Notes under the pieces: generated by a model | Told to the model about the DNA's origin: nothing | Databases searched by the model: none | The model's input: only the letters and a program-made list of their open reading frames with translations | NCBI RefSeq assembly: GCF_003946265.1 | Contig: NZ_RHNO01000002.1 | Coordinates: 62,001 to 126,000, forward strand | Source of the DNA: Levilactobacillus yonginensis | GTDB taxonomy: Bacteria; Bacillota; Bacilli; Lactobacillales; Lactobacillaceae | DNA length: 64,000 bases | Direction: 5' to 3' | Shown: in pieces, positions 17,960 to 27,376 of the stretch | Numbering within the stretch: the first letter of the stretch is position 1 | How the letters are laid out: every line of letters begins with the position of its first letter | Position numbers and translations under genes: made by a program

Positions 17960-18127
17960 CCGAGAGGTCGCCAGATATGGGCTCAGGCGCGTCGTTCTGC
18001 TTAGTTAGTAGGCGGGTTTCCTGCTGGCTTAGCAGAAGACCAAGCTTGGAGACTCGGGTGGTCTTTCGAGGCTTCAAGTTGTGTTCGCACCGCACCGTAC
18101 CGGCCCATAGCTGGCGGTCGGCAAGGC
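17960..18127 (-). repeat. Structured intergenic repeat, copy R2
   Basis: On the minus strand the outer arms CGCCAGCTATGGGC and GCCCATATCTGGCG pair almost fully. Inside lie the shared ACAACTTGAAGCCTCG hairpin and a second stem based on TCTGCTAAG/CTAAGCAGA. It closely resembles R7. It begins 36 bp after the stop of the fructosamine kinase gene and has the same orientation, so it would sit in that transcript's 3' end. Confidence 0.8.
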
Positions 18128-18162
18128 GAAAGGACACACTGTGCAGGTCAGGAGCAGAATAG

Positions 18163-19005
18163 TTAACCGCGAGCTAAGATTTCGTTGACGGCCCCGCCAT
18201 AAGTTTCACCGAACAGGTTTAGGTGAGCCAAGAGATAATACAGTTGGTAGTGTGGTAATCGTTCGGCGTAACCTTCAGCCAACGGATAGAGTTCTTGGTA
18301 ACCACGGTAAAAGTCCGCTGAGAAGCCACCAAAAATCGTGGTCATCGCGAGGTCAAATTCACGGTCCCCGTAAAGAACATCGGGATCAATTAAGGTCGGT
18401 GTTCCATCGGCCGTGAACAGGTAGTTACCGGACCATAAATCGCCGTGCAAGAGCGAAGGCACAATCTCTCGGTCCTGGTTCTCAGCAATGATATTTTGGC
18501 GAACGCGGTCGTAGGCCGTCTGTCGTTGTGGATTCCAGAGCTGATGTTGGGTCGCCCGGTCAACCAGTGGGTCGAGGCGTTGGTTGAGATAAAATGTCGC
18601 CCAGTCCGTTTGCCAATGATTACTTTTGGGTAACTTGGCTACCAAATTATCCTGATCAAAGCCAAACTGCTTAGCAGTTACGTGGTGAACGCGAGCAACC
18701 ATTTGTCCCAGGGCGTACTGACTCCCGTGACCAGTTGCTAGAAATTCTAAAATTAAATAGGCATCGCCGTTAATGACGCCAGTGGCAATGACGTCGGGAA
18801 CGTTGGCGGCTTGGCTTAACGCCTGTAATCCCGCAATTTCGTGGGCGTAAAATGAAGCTGGGGTTTGGGGTTGAACCAATAAAAAGTAAGGGCCCTCCGG
18901 TGAATCAAGCTGAAAGGCCTCGTTGATGTCACCGCCACTGACAGGGGTGGCCGTCAATGGTTGGGGCAACGGTAATTGCTCAAGCCAATTCTGTGCAAGC
19001 GTCAC
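18163..19005 (-). CDS. Fructosamine kinase family protein
   Basis: The 280-residue protein has the aminoglycoside phosphotransferase fold of the fructosamine-3-kinase family: VSGGDINEAF near the N-terminus, the catalytic loop LLHGDLWSGNYLF, and the metal-binding LIDPDVLYGDREFDLAMT. The terminal GGAVNEIL is also typical. Members phosphorylate ketoamines formed by glycation so that they break down, but the bacterial substrate is often uncertain. The GTG start at 19005 follows AAGAAGGAA. It lies 39 bp after the amidase gene on the same strand and may be co-transcribed. Confidence 0.88.
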   Translation of the reverse strand: MTLAQNWLEQLPLPQPLTATPVSGGDINEAFQLDSPEGPYFLLVQPQTPASFYAHEIAGLQALSQAANVPDVIATGVINGDAYLILEFLATGHGSQYALGQMVARVHHVTAKQFGFDQDNLVAKLPKSNHWQTDWATFYLNQRLDPLVDRATQHQLWNPQRQTAYDRVRQNIIAENQDREIVPSLLHGDLWSGNYLFTADGTPTLIDPDVLYGDREFDLAMTTIFGGFSADFYRGYQELYPLAEGYAERLPHYQLYYLLAHLNLFGETYGGAVNEILARG

Positions 19006-19044
19006 GAAAATTCCTTCTTTCTGAATAATTTAGTGCTAATTTAG

Positions 19045-19896
19045 TTAACCGGCCGCTGAGAAATACTTGCTGAGGCCCGCAACAACACGGTTAGCCACTT
19101 GTTCTTGGTACTGGGCACTGCTGATATTGCTGAAATCTTTTTTGGTGTTGATATAACCCATCTCTAACAGGAGAGCGGGCCGACTGTTGTCCCGAATAAC
19201 TTCAAAATTACCGTACTTCACGCCCCGATTGGTGAGAGGTAAGTCGTTCATCTCGTTGTTGACGTCAGTCGCTAACTCATAGGATGAGTTCCGATGGTAA
19301 TAGTAGGTGGTGGTGCCAGACCCGAGATTGTCTGAAGGGGCGGAGTCAAAGTGAAAACTGATAAAAGCACTAGCATCGTCGGTGTTGGCCAATGCCGGCC
19401 GATCAGCCAGGCTAACTGTCTTGTCGGTTGAGCGCGTCATGATGACATGCGTTCCCCGGGCCCGGAGCTTCTTGGCCACGCGGTTGGCTAGTTGGAGCGT
19501 ATAGGTCTTCTCTTCATGCTTCTGACCAATAGCGAGGGCTCCTGAGTCGCTACCACCGTGACCAGGGTCGAGGACGATGGTTGCTTCAGACAAGTTGGTG
19601 ACCCGTTTAAGACTTCCGGGATGATCAACCAGCCAGCTGGCAACCCAGCCGAAATGATTCTGACTATCCCGCACGTGATACCAATTATCTTTTTCGCCTA
19701 AAATTGTTAAGCGGGTATTTTTTTTGACCTTGTGAGTGACCTTATAGGTCAGTCCCGGACCGTCCCGAAGGTTAAGATTGGTGAGGGTCGCGGTGACTGA
19801 ATTATGGTGGGTGAAGGCCAGCAACAAACCGCCGGCCACTAAGAGAATGGCGAGACTGGTAATCAGTCCCGTCCAGTTTTTAGGTTTAAAGTGCAT
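19045..19896 (-). CDS. Secreted N-acetylmuramoyl-L-alanine amidase with SH3 domain
   Basis: The 283-residue protein has an N-terminal membrane or signal segment (about residues 10-29), a bacterial SH3 domain (about 34-93, including LNLRDGPGLTYKVTHKV), and an Amidase_3 catalytic domain. Zinc ligands and the active site are visible: His in LDPGHGGSDSG, Glu in KHEEKT, His in SFHFD, and Glu in LLEMGYI. It cleaves the amide bond between muramic acid and the peptide stem. A minus-strand TATAAT (19926-19931) with an upstream TGG lies near the start. Confidence 0.94.
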   Translation of the reverse strand: MHFKPKNWTGLITSLAILLVAGGLLLAFTHHNSVTATLTNLNLRDGPGLTYKVTHKVKKNTRLTILGEKDNWYHVRDSQNHFGWVASWLVDHPGSLKRVTNLSEATIVLDPGHGGSDSGALAIGQKHEEKTYTLQLANRVAKKLRARGTHVIMTRSTDKTVSLADRPALANTDDASAFISFHFDSAPSDNLGSGTTTYYYHRNSSYELATDVNNEMNDLPLTNRGVKYGNFEVIRDNSRPALLLEMGYINTKKDFSNISSAQYQEQVANRVVAGLSKYFSAAG

Positions 19897-19925
19897 ACTG
19901 TGTCTCCTTATTCAAATTAGGTTTC

Positions 19926-19931
19926 ATTATA
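19926..19931 (-). promoter_or_regulatory. -10 box of the amidase gene
   Basis: TATAAT on the minus strand, preceded by GTGG (extended -10), lies about 30 bp before the amidase ATG. No good -35 is visible. Confidence 0.5.
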
Positions 19932-19974
19932 CCACGATTACTTTCAGCACCTGAAGATTCTGTGAGAAAAGGGG

Positions 19975-20003
19975 TTGACTTTTCAGGAGATTTTAATTAT
20001 GCT
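19975..20003 (+). promoter_or_regulatory. Promoter of the hisS-aspS operon
   Basis: TTGACT (19975-19980) and TATGCT (19998-20003) are separated by exactly 17 bp, just upstream of the T-box leader. Confidence 0.8.
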
Positions 20004-20011
20004 TAACGAGA

Positions 20012-20224
20012 ATTAAATATTTGCCAGTGAGAGAGACCAGTAGGAGAAATCACGTTTGTAGAGAGACCGTGTTGATGGGAACGGTTAACGGTGTGACTCC
20101 GAAGACACTTTTGAGGCTAATGACGCTAGTCGTCATTCGTTTGCAACGTTATCCTGCAGAGAATATAAAAGGTGGTACCGTGCATACTTTGCGCCCTTGT
20201 CAAAAGACAGGGGCGCTTTTTATT
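20012..20224 (+). promoter_or_regulatory. T-box leader of hisS-aspS
   Basis: The T-box sequence AAAGGTGGTACCGTGCA (around 20168-20184) is followed by the terminator GCGCCC...GGGCGC plus TTTTT (20191-20221). Upstream is a stem I region with an AGAGAGACC element. By alignment with the glyQ leader (specifier GGC followed by ACATTCGGAG), the specifier here is GAC, Asp, at 20104-20106 followed by ACTTTTGAG; a His codon CAC overlaps at 20106-20108. Uncharged tRNA should stabilise the antiterminator and allow reading into hisS and aspS. Confidence 0.9.
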
Positions 20225-20253
20225 TTCTACAGGCGCAGAAAGGGAGAATGCTC

Positions 20254-21549
20254 ATGCGTTACCAACGACCAAAGGGCACGGCGGACATTTTACCAGGAGA
20301 TTCAGAAACTTGGCAGTTCGTCGAAGCTACTGCGCGCCAGTTGTTTGCTAACTACCGCTTCGCTGAGATTCGAACACCAATGTTCGAAAACTTCGAAGTC
20401 TTCTCACGGACGTCTGGAGATACTTCAGACATCGTGACCAAGGAAATGTACGACTTTAAAGATAAAGGCGATCGGCATTTATCTTTACGGCCAGAAGGAA
20501 CTGCCGGCGTGGTTCGGGCATTTGTTGAAAACAAATTGTACGGGCCTGAAACCACGAAACCCTACAAGGTCTACTACATGGGACCAATGTTTCGGTATGA
20601 GCGTCCGCAATCAGGACGACAACGTCAATTCCATCAAATCGGGGTCGAAGCTTTTGGTAGCGATGCTCCGGAATTAGACGTTGAAGTGATTGCCTTAGGC
20701 ATGAACTTGTTGTCGAAGTTAGGGTTGACACATTTACGTTTAGCCCTGAACACGCTCGGCGACAAAGCGTCCCGTGATGCTTACCGGCAAGCCTTGATTG
20801 ACTTTCTCGAACCGCATTTTGACGAATTAAGTGAAGACTCGAAGGTCCGGTTACACAAGAACCCATTGCGGGTACTTGATAGTAAGGATCAGCACGATCA
20901 AGAGATCGTGGCTGATGCCCCTTCAATCCTCGACTTCTTAACGCCAGAAGCAACGGCTCACTTTGACCGGGTCAAGGCTAGCTTGGACACTTTGGGAATC
21001 GACTACGATGTTGATGCCACGATGGTTCGGGGATTGGATTACTACAATCACACCATCTTCGAAATCATGGCAGACTCACCTGCATTGGGTGAGGGCTACA
21101 CGACCGTCTTAGCGGGCGGCCGGTACAACGGACTGGTTGAGGAATTGGGTGGACCTGAGATGCCTGGTGTTGGGTTTGGATTAGGAGTGGAACGATTAGT
21201 TCTGCTGATGCAAGCAGAAAAGGTTGCCATTCCTGATGTGAATTCGTTAGACGTTTACGTGGTTGGAATTGGTGACGAAACGTCGCTTGAAACACTCAAG
21301 TTAGTTCAAGCGATTCGTCGTGCAGGATTGTCTGCCGACCGTGACTACCTGGCTCGTAAGCCTAAAGCACAGTTCAAAACTGCTAACCGCTTGTCGGCAG
21401 CCTATACACTGACCATTGGGAATCAAGAATTAGCTAACCAAACGGCTAACTTGAAATCAATGGCCACGGGTGAAGAGGTTAGCGTACCATTAGCCGACAT
21501 TTATACAAGTTTTCAGGATGTCGTAAATACCCATTTTGCGACAAAATAA
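20254..21549 (+). CDS. hisS: Histidyl-tRNA synthetase
   Basis: The ATG at 20254 gives the family start [15 protein letters not shown], 8 bp from GGGAG; the ATG at 20248 is also possible. The 431-residue class II enzyme has motif 2 ([21 protein letters not shown]), the HisRS-specific [12 protein letters not shown] and AGGRYNGL signatures, motif 3 ([11 protein letters not shown]), and a C-terminal anticodon domain. It charges tRNA-His. It is first in a T-box controlled operon with aspS 21 bp downstream. Confidence 0.97.
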   Translation: MRYQRPKGTADILPGDSETWQFVEATARQLFANYRFAEIRTPMFENFEVFSRTSGDTSDIVTKEMYDFKDKGDRHLSLRPEGTAGVVRAFVENKLYGPETTKPYKVYYMGPMFRYERPQSGRQRQFHQIGVEAFGSDAPELDVEVIALGMNLLSKLGLTHLRLALNTLGDKASRDAYRQALIDFLEPHFDELSEDSKVRLHKNPLRVLDSKDQHDQEIVADAPSILDFLTPEATAHFDRVKASLDTLGIDYDVDATMVRGLDYYNHTIFEIMADSPALGEGYTTVLAGGRYNGLVEELGGPEMPGVGFGLGVERLVLLMQAEKVAIPDVNSLDVYVVGIGDETSLETLKLVQAIRRAGLSADRDYLARKPKAQFKTANRLSAAYTLTIGNQELANQTANLKSMATGEEVSVPLADIYTSFQDVVNTHFATK

Positions 21550-21570
21550 AAAAGGTAAGAGGGGATTACA

Positions 21571-23370
21571 ATGGAACAGAACTTGAAACGAACCACTTAT
21601 GCTGGATTGGTTGATGAAAAATATCTCGACCAAACAGTTGTATTGAAGGGTTGGGTACAAAAGCGTCGTGACCTCGGGAACTTGATCTTTATTGATTTAC
21701 GTGACCGTGAAGGAATTGTCCAATTAGTATTCAGTGATGAATATGGCAAGGATGCTTTGGCTGTAGCTGATCAACTACGGAGTGAGTACGTCATTGAAAT
21801 CCAAGGGACTGTCGTTGCCCGTTCTGCCAAGGAAATCAATCCTGACATGAAGACCGGGAAAGTTGAAGTTCGGGTTACAGGCATCAACCTGTTGAACAAG
21901 GCCAAGACGCCACCATTCTACATCCAAGATGGTATCAACGTTTCCGACGAAGTACGGTTGAAGTACCGTTACTTAGACTTACGTCGTCCAGAAATGCAAA
22001 AGGCTATCAGACTACGTAGCCGGATTCTTCATTCCGTACATAGTTACTTCGATAACAATGGCTTCATTGATATCGAAACGCCTAACCTGACCAAGTCAAC
22101 GCCTGAAGGTGCTCGGGACTACTTAGTTCCTTCACGGATTTACCCTGGTCACTTCTATGCATTACCTCAATCACCACAATTATTTAAGCAACTATTGATG
22201 GGTTCCGGTTTTGACCGTTACTACCAAATCGCACGTTGCTTCCGTGACGAAGACTTGCGTGGTGACCGTCAACCAGAATTTACCCAAATTGACGTTGAAA
22301 CGTCATTCTTAACTTCTGCAGAAATCCAAGACATGACCGAAGGCTTGATCAAGAAGGTTATGAAGGATGCTCTGGGCGTTGACGTGAAGTTACCATTCGA
22401 ACGTCTCGACTGGGACGACTCCATGGCTCGCTTCGGTACCGACCAACCCGATGTTCGGTTTGGTATGGAACTGAAAGACTTGACCGACATCATGGGCAAG
22501 TCAGAATTCAAGGTCTTTGCTGATGCTGCTACTAACGGTGGTCAAGTTAAGGCAATCGCCGTACCTGGTGGTGCTGACAAGTACAGCCGTAAGGAAATCG
22601 ACAAGCATGAACAATACATCGAACGTTTCGGTGCTAAGGGCTTAGCTTGGATGAAGGTTACGGATGACGGTTACAGCGGCCCAATCGCTAAGTTCTTTAA
22701 CGAAGGCGACTGGTCTAAGCAAATCAATGAAAAGACTGGCGCCAAGAGCGGTGACTTGTTACTCTTCGTTGCTGACTCCAAGCGGGTCGTTGCTGCTTCC
22801 CTCGGTTACTTGCGTAAGGCAATTGCCAAGGAACAAGACATGATCGACGAAAGCAAATGGGCCTTCTTATGGGTTGTTAACTGGCCATTGTTTGAATACG
22901 ATGTCGACGCTAAGCGTTGGGTTCCAGCCCATCACCCATTCACGGCACCTGCAATTGGTGACGAACACTTCTTGGACGAAGGCGAAGACCCAACTCAAGC
23001 CTACGCACAAAGCTATGACATTATCTTAAACGGTTTGGAATTAGGTGGGGGTTCAATCCGGATCCACTCACACGAACTGCAAATGAAGATGTTGAGAGCC
23101 TTAGGCTTTACGCCAGAACGTGCTGACAAGCAATTTGGGTTCTTACTAAATGCCTTGGATTACGGTTTCCCACCTCATGGTGGTATCGCCATTGGGTTGG
23201 ACCGTTTCGTCCGGCTCTTAGCAAAGCGTGAAAACATTCGTGACGTTATCGCGTTCCCTAAGAACTCTAAGGCAACGGAACCAATGACTAAGGCACCAAG
23301 TGAAGTTAGCGAAGAACAATTAGGTGAACTTTACTTAAGAGTTGCTGACCCTGAGAAAACGAAGGAATAA
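21571..23370 (+). CDS. aspS: Aspartyl-tRNA synthetase
   Basis: The 599-residue protein has an N-terminal OB-fold anticodon domain ([20 protein letters not shown]), motif 2 ([21 protein letters not shown]), the bacterial GAD insertion domain, and motif 3 ([14 protein letters not shown]). Size and insertion mark it as bacterial-type AspRS. An AAGAGGGG ribosome site precedes the ATG. The codon choice looks more highly expressed than in its neighbours, which suits a synthetase. A long hairpin terminator follows. Confidence 0.97.
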   Translation: MEQNLKRTTYAGLVDEKYLDQTVVLKGWVQKRRDLGNLIFIDLRDREGIVQLVFSDEYGKDALAVADQLRSEYVIEIQGTVVARSAKEINPDMKTGKVEVRVTGINLLNKAKTPPFYIQDGINVSDEVRLKYRYLDLRRPEMQKAIRLRSRILHSVHSYFDNNGFIDIETPNLTKSTPEGARDYLVPSRIYPGHFYALPQSPQLFKQLLMGSGFDRYYQIARCFRDEDLRGDRQPEFTQIDVETSFLTSAEIQDMTEGLIKKVMKDALGVDVKLPFERLDWDDSMARFGTDQPDVRFGMELKDLTDIMGKSEFKVFADAATNGGQVKAIAVPGGADKYSRKEIDKHEQYIERFGAKGLAWMKVTDDGYSGPIAKFFNEGDWSKQINEKTGAKSGDLLLFVADSKRVVAASLGYLRKAIAKEQDMIDESKWAFLWVVNWPLFEYDVDAKRWVPAHHPFTAPAIGDEHFLDEGEDPTQAYAQSYDIILNGLELGGGSIRIHSHELQMKMLRALGFTPERADKQFGFLLNALDYGFPPHGGIAIGLDRFVRLLAKRENIRDVIAFPKNSKATEPMTKAPSEVSEEQLGELYLRVADPEKTKE

Positions 23371-23431
23371 GCTAGCTCTTTAAAAATAACCATGGTTGAA
23401 TCGTCTTAGCGCGCTTCGACGTTAGTAAAAG

Positions 23432-23487
23432 AAGATTCGTAACAGACCTTAATTCTGTGAAATTAAGGGTGTTATGAATCTTTTTTT
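23432..23487 (+). terminator. Terminator of hisS-aspS
   Basis: A long interrupted stem pairs AGATTCGTAACA with TGTTATGAATCT and CCTTAAT with ATTAAGG, followed by a T run. Confidence 0.88.
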
Positions 23488-23580
23488 ATGGGATTCGTCA
23501 CCAGAGACAGCGTCATTCGGGTCTTGACGGCGCTTGAAAAAAGCCGTTTAATAGAATCATTAGAAAATGGAGTGATTATG

Positions 23581-24108
23581 ATGAGTGAGATTGAAACAGC
23601 GACGTTTGCTGGCGGTTGTTTTTGGTGCATGGTCCGGCCATTTGATACGTTCCCAGGCATTAAAAAAGTTTTGTCCGGATATAGTGGTGGTACGGTGACA
23701 AATCCGACCTATGAACAGGTTAAGGCGCAACACACGGGGCACACTGAGGCGGTTAAGATTTGGTTTGACCCCGCAGTCGTTAGCTATCGGCAGTTAGTTG
23801 ATTTATATTGGCAGCAAACGGACCCAACCGACGATGGTGGTCAGTTCCAAGACAGGGGCTCGAATTACCGGCCAGTGATCTTCGTGAACAGTGCGGCCCA
23901 GTTGGCTGTGGCTCAAGACTCCCGGGCGGCCCTACAGGCACGGGAACAGTTTAGCAAGCCCATCGTGACTAAGATTCAAGTGGTTCAACCGTTCTTTGTG
24001 GCTGAGGAACGTCATCAACAGTTTTACCGGAAGCAGCCGGAACGCTTCGAACAAGAAGAGGCTGGCGGTCGGGCAGCGTTTGTTGCTGCTAATTGGTCAC
24101 GGGACTAG
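23581..24108 (+). CDS. msrA: Peptide methionine (S)-sulfoxide reductase MsrA
   Basis: The 175-residue enzyme has the catalytic GGCFWC motif at about residues 10-15, followed by the [10 protein letters not shown] and [18 protein letters not shown] signatures. It reduces the S epimer of methionine sulfoxide in proteins. I chose the ATG at 23581 (MSEIETATF) with GGAG 8 bp upstream; the ATG at 23578 adds one residue. The frame continues upstream into the aspS terminator, so the longer start is not credible. Confidence 0.95.
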   Translation: MSEIETATFAGGCFWCMVRPFDTFPGIKKVLSGYSGGTVTNPTYEQVKAQHTGHTEAVKIWFDPAVVSYRQLVDLYWQQTDPTDDGGQFQDRGSNYRPVIFVNSAAQLAVAQDSRAALQAREQFSKPIVTKIQVVQPFFVAEERHQQFYRKQPERFEQEEAGGRAAFVAANWSRD

Positions 24109-24336
24109 CAATCGGGAATGGGATTAATTGCGGGGGTTTTCGATCTTGGGTAATCATTTGGTCTAAAGATTAAAAGTCGCTAAGAGCCCGCGGGTTGGCG
24201 TGGCCGTCAGCCTAATAAAATGCTATACTAGGCCGAGCAAAGCGTCTACTAAGGAAAATGTTTCGTGTGTGTGATGGCTGAAATTGGTCTAAGCGATACG
24301 TGACATCAAAAAATAAGTGAGGTCTGTTTTTAAATC

Positions 24337-25212
24337 ATGGATGATGTTCAGCAGTTGTTAAAACGACACACATATATGGCAAAGTTTTCGGTTGCCTTCT
24401 TCTATGGGGTGTTGGTCTCCATTGCGGTGAACTTTTTTTGGACACCGGGTCATATCTATTCTTCCGGGGTTACTGGGCTGGCACAATTGGTTAACACGTT
24501 AACTGCCGGGCTGGGTGCCTTTCATATCAATACCGGGTTAGGGCTGTTCCTGATTAACATCCCCATGTTTTTCCTGGCATGGAAACAAATTGGTAAGTCC
24601 TTCACGGTCTTTACGTTTATCTGTGTGCTCTTTGCGTCGGTCATGATTCGGGTGATTCAACCCATTCATTTGACCAGCGATCCGATTATTTGTGCGATCT
24701 TTGGGGGCGCCGTCAACGGCTTTGGGACCGGTTTTGCCTTGAAAAATGGAATTTCTACCGGTGGTTTGGATATTATTGGCATCGTCTTACGGCGCAAGAC
24801 TGGTCGGAGCATGGGGACCATTAACATTGCGTTCAACAGTCTGATCGTATTGAGTGCCGGGTTCGTTTACGGCTGGCCTTATGCACTGTATTCTGCATTG
24901 GGACTGTTCGTCAACGCCAAGGTAATCGACATGACCTTTACGCGGCAACAGCGGATGCAGGTCATGGTTATTACCGATCGGCCGAAAACGGTGATCGATA
25001 GCATTCAAAACCACCTTCGACGAGGCATTACCATTGTCCATGGGGCCGAAGGGGCCTACCATCATGATGAAAAAACGATTCTATTTACGGTCATTACCCG
25101 TTACGAGATGGATGAACTGGAGTCAGCCATGACTGAGGCTGATCCAAAGGCGTTTGTCAGCATTTCGGACACGGTGAAGATCTTAGGACATTTCTACGAA
25201 CCTAAATGGTGA
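24337..25212 (+). CDS. YitT family membrane protein
   Basis: The 291-residue protein has five or six hydrophobic helices in its first 200 residues (AKFSVAFFYGVLVSIAVNFF on), with the family motif FGTGFALKNGISTGGLDIIG. A soluble C-terminal DUF2179-type domain follows (MQVMVITDRPKTVIDSIQNHL and GAYHHDEKTILFTVITRYE). This is the standard YitT layout; the substrate is unknown. A GAGGTCTG site lies upstream. It is a single gene with its own terminator. Confidence 0.92.
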   Translation: MDDVQQLLKRHTYMAKFSVAFFYGVLVSIAVNFFWTPGHIYSSGVTGLAQLVNTLTAGLGAFHINTGLGLFLINIPMFFLAWKQIGKSFTVFTFICVLFASVMIRVIQPIHLTSDPIICAIFGGAVNGFGTGFALKNGISTGGLDIIGIVLRRKTGRSMGTINIAFNSLIVLSAGFVYGWPYALYSALGLFVNAKVIDMTFTRQQRMQVMVITDRPKTVIDSIQNHLRRGITIVHGAEGAYHHDEKTILFTVITRYEMDELESAMTEADPKAFVSISDTVKILGHFYEPKW

Positions 25213-25224
25213 TTTTTTCACCGA

Positions 25225-25262
25225 TCGACTGGTCTTCCACGCGGAGGCTGGTCGATTTTTTT
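25225..25262 (+). terminator. Terminator of the yitT-like gene
   Basis: CGACTGGTC pairs with GGCTGGTCG (G-T pairs) and CTTCC with GGAGG, followed by a long T run. Confidence 0.85.
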
Positions 25263-25355
25263 TGAAAGTAACTAAAGGTTGAAAGTTTGGAAACCGTTGT
25301 CAAACCAAGACTAGTGAAGCACTATAGACTTAAAATTAGTCTCACCCAGCCACCT

Positions 25356-25524
25356 GCGGCGGTCAGAGATTCCGCCTGCTGTGGGGAACGCCTGCGGCCT
25401 GAGAAGCGGTCCTCCGGCTCGGTTTGAAGCCTGGAAAACCACTAGTCTTCAAACTCGTCCCACGCTGTAAGCCGAAAATCGGCTAACACCGTCGACACAG
25501 CTGGCTACACCTCTGACCGCCTCC
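25356..25524 (+). repeat. Structured intergenic repeat, copy R3, nested in the composite element
   Basis: The outer stem GGCGGTCAGAG/CTCTGACCGCC encloses the shared GGTTTGAAG...CTTCAAAC hairpin (25420-25453) and a small GCCGA/TCGGC hairpin. The flanks CAGCCACCT and CCGGTTAAAC are contiguous in the 55 kb copy of the composite element (there ending TTGGTTAAAC), so R3 is an insertion. CCT occurs at both junctions. Confidence 0.82.
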
Positions 25525-25605
25525 GGTTAAACGGGTTCTTGGAAACTAAGCTAGCTTAGGTGTTTGAATGACGTCACTTACTCAGTACTTTTAGCGCGCC
25601 ACTAG

Positions 25606-25780
25606 GTAGCCGAGAGTGAGCTAAATTTGGACTAAGCCGTGGGATTTTCAAGTGTATTTCTTGAAAATGGCGACTTGAAGACGTGCTTTTCGGCTTCAAG
25701 CGAGGGGCAAGACCGTCCTTTGGCTTGTCCCGTCCTTCCCACCGTGTTTCAGTCCAAATTTGGCGAACGGTAAGGCGGGC
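25606..25780 (-). repeat. Structured intergenic repeat, copy R4
   Basis: It lies within the composite element. On the minus strand GCCAAATTTGGACT and AGTCCAAATTTAGC form the outer stem. Inside are GGGACAAG...CTTGCCCC, CTTGAAG...CTTCAAG and ATTTTCAAG...CTTGAAAAT. It is nearly identical to R8. Confidence 0.82.
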
Positions 25781-25908
25781 AATTCCCCACTATGTCTGAC
25801 TAAATCCCAATACCTAATCCTTGTTGCATCAGGTATAGTGGATGTTTCAGTACTTTCAACCTTTTGAAAGTAATAGAACGTTGGAATCGTTTAAAGGCAG
25901 TTGAGCGG

Positions 25909-26035
25909 GTGGTTTTTCCAGATTACAGCACAGGTGACTTTGGCGGCTCGGATTTTTCGTGGCTTCAAATCGAGCGAGAAGCCCGCTCTTGGGCTGAAGC
26001 GTCCCCACAGCAGGCGGAATTCCTGACCGCCGGAG
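25909..26035 (-). repeat. Structured intergenic repeat, degraded copy R5
   Basis: On the minus strand it matches R10 and R1 through the block CTGCTGTGGGGACGCTTCAG and the following TTTGAAGCCACG. The distal outer arm and the second half of the shared hairpin are mutated, so pairing is largely lost. It looks like a decaying copy. Confidence 0.7.
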
Positions 26036-26157
26036 TAGGACCAATTTAGAAGAGGTTGGCGCTGGCTACAGTTGGTAGCTGGCAAGATTTCCAAAGAAAT
26101 TTGGGGTCGAATACTTAAAGGTTCTTAAAAATCCCTAGGTTCACAGGGTAGATGTGG

Positions 26158-26163
26158 TATAAT
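26158..26163 (+). promoter_or_regulatory. -10 box of the teichoic acid cluster
   Basis: TATAAT preceded by TGTGG (extended -10) lies about 45 bp before the first teichoic acid gene. No clear -35 is seen. Confidence 0.5.
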
Positions 26164-26208
26164 TCTCGATGTTATGGGCAGCGAAAATAAGTGATATTGG
26201 TGATTAAC

Positions 26209-27357
26209 GTGAAAGAGATTTATTTATGGTTGATCCGGCTAATGTCGTTTCTGAGTGCGGGCCGTCGGCAAACCGATGTGGTCTACTTAATGAGTTTTAC
26301 GGACAATCTGCCGTTCATTAAGGCACTCGCGGCGGCACTTCCCGCCGGACAACGGTTGGTAGTCTATTATCGGCCGGAACACGAGGCCTCGGCAACCAAC
26401 TTGGCAGCGGTGGGCATCGTCACGCGACCGTTGCGGGATAACCTGCAATTTGTCATGAAGGGCATTCCCCAGATTATGCGAGCGCGAGTCCTGTTTTGCG
26501 ATAATTACTACGCCTTCTTGGGGGGCTTGAGGCACCCCAAAGGCATGCGTATCGTGCAGGTCTGGCATGCCGCTGGTGCCATCAAGCGGTTTGGGTGGGA
26601 CGACCCCACGACCGCCGAACGGTCAAAGAGTGATCAACGACGGTTCCAAGCGGTTTATGATCAGTTTGATGAGTTCGTGGTGGGTTCTGCCGCCATGGGT
26701 GAGGTGTTTGCCCGGAGTTACCGGGTGGCTCCTGAACGCATGCAAGAGCTTGGGTATCCGCGGTCTGACCGTCTACAAGACGTCGGTTGGATCACTCGCA
26801 CCAGGGCACGGGTAACCCGGTTGGCACCGGAGTTAGCCGGCCACCGCGTAATTTTGTACGCGCCAACGTACCGCGAGGGTGTCACATTTACGCCACCAAC
26901 GGGGTTGGGTGCGGCTTTGGCCGCTGATCCGGACTCACGGGTGGTCGTCAAATTGCACCCAGCTTTGCGCGCTAAGGCGACCGCCTTACAGCGGGAACTG
27001 GGAGACCAGGTGGTGGTGGCTCAGCATCTGAGTACAACGGATCTATTGACTGTGGCGGACACGCTCGTCACGGATTATTCGTCCGTCGCGTTTGACTACA
27101 GCTTATTGCCAAACGCCCACAGCCTGTTATTTTTCCTGTACGATTTGGAAGAATATACGCGTAATCCGGGGGTGCAGGCGGATTTGCAAGACTGGTTACC
27201 GGGTCCCGAGTTGCGGACCTGTGAGCAACTAGCCACGGCGATTCGTGCGGACCAACCGACAGATTTAACTGAATTTAATCTTCATTGGAATAGTGCCAAT
27301 GACGGCGCGGCCACGCAACGTGTGATTGACCGTTATGTGGCACTATTATCCGATTAA
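26209..27357 (+). CDS. CDP-glycerol glycerophosphotransferase, TagB-like
   Basis: The 382-residue protein belongs to the CDP-glycerol:poly(glycerophosphate) transferase family. A short membrane-binding N-terminus precedes the catalytic region with VQVWHAAGAIKRFGWDD (the family WHG-type motif, here WHA), VILYAPTYREG, VVVKLHPAL and the C-terminal LVTDYSSVAFDYSLL. The WHAAGAIKRFG sequence is closest to TagB/TarB primases, which add the first glycerol phosphate to the lipid linker. The start is uncertain: GTG at 26191, 26200 or 26209 are all in frame; I chose 26209 (MKEIYLWLIRLMSF). The TagG-like gene follows. Confidence 0.85.
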   Translation: MKEIYLWLIRLMSFLSAGRRQTDVVYLMSFTDNLPFIKALAAALPAGQRLVVYYRPEHEASATNLAAVGIVTRPLRDNLQFVMKGIPQIMRARVLFCDNYYAFLGGLRHPKGMRIVQVWHAAGAIKRFGWDDPTTAERSKSDQRRFQAVYDQFDEFVVGSAAMGEVFARSYRVAPERMQELGYPRSDRLQDVGWITRTRARVTRLAPELAGHRVILYAPTYREGVTFTPPTGLGAALAADPDSRVVVKLHPALRAKATALQRELGDQVVVAQHLSTTDLLTVADTLVTDYSSVAFDYSLLPNAHSLLFFLYDLEEYTRNPGVQADLQDWLPGPELRTCEQLATAIRADQPTDLTEFNLHWNSANDGAATQRVIDRYVALLSD

Positions 27358-27376
27358 ACTAAAGGAGTGCAGTGCC

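Larger units (their letters stand above)
25271..25864 (-). mobile_element. Composite MITE-like element with terminal inverted repeats
   Basis: ACTAAAGGTTGAAAGT at the left (25271-25286) is matched by ACTTTCAACCTTT on the right (25852-25864). On the minus strand the interior is homologous to the element at 55041-55431 along most of its length, apart from a block at 25356-25522 that is absent there (copy R3). The same 12 bases (TTTTGAAAGTAA) flank both ends, which might be a target duplication. No transposase frame is present, so it is non-autonomous if mobile. Confidence 0.75.

Noticed and set aside
25259-25874. TTTTGAAAGTAA on both sides of the 25 kb element as a firm target duplication
   Set aside because: The 55 kb copy shows no clear flanking duplication and the left copy overlaps a terminator T run, so I mention it only as possible.
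25856-26094. Short frames on both strands in the repeat region
   Set aside because: They lie in repeat R5 and flanking element sequence and change completely between repeat copies.
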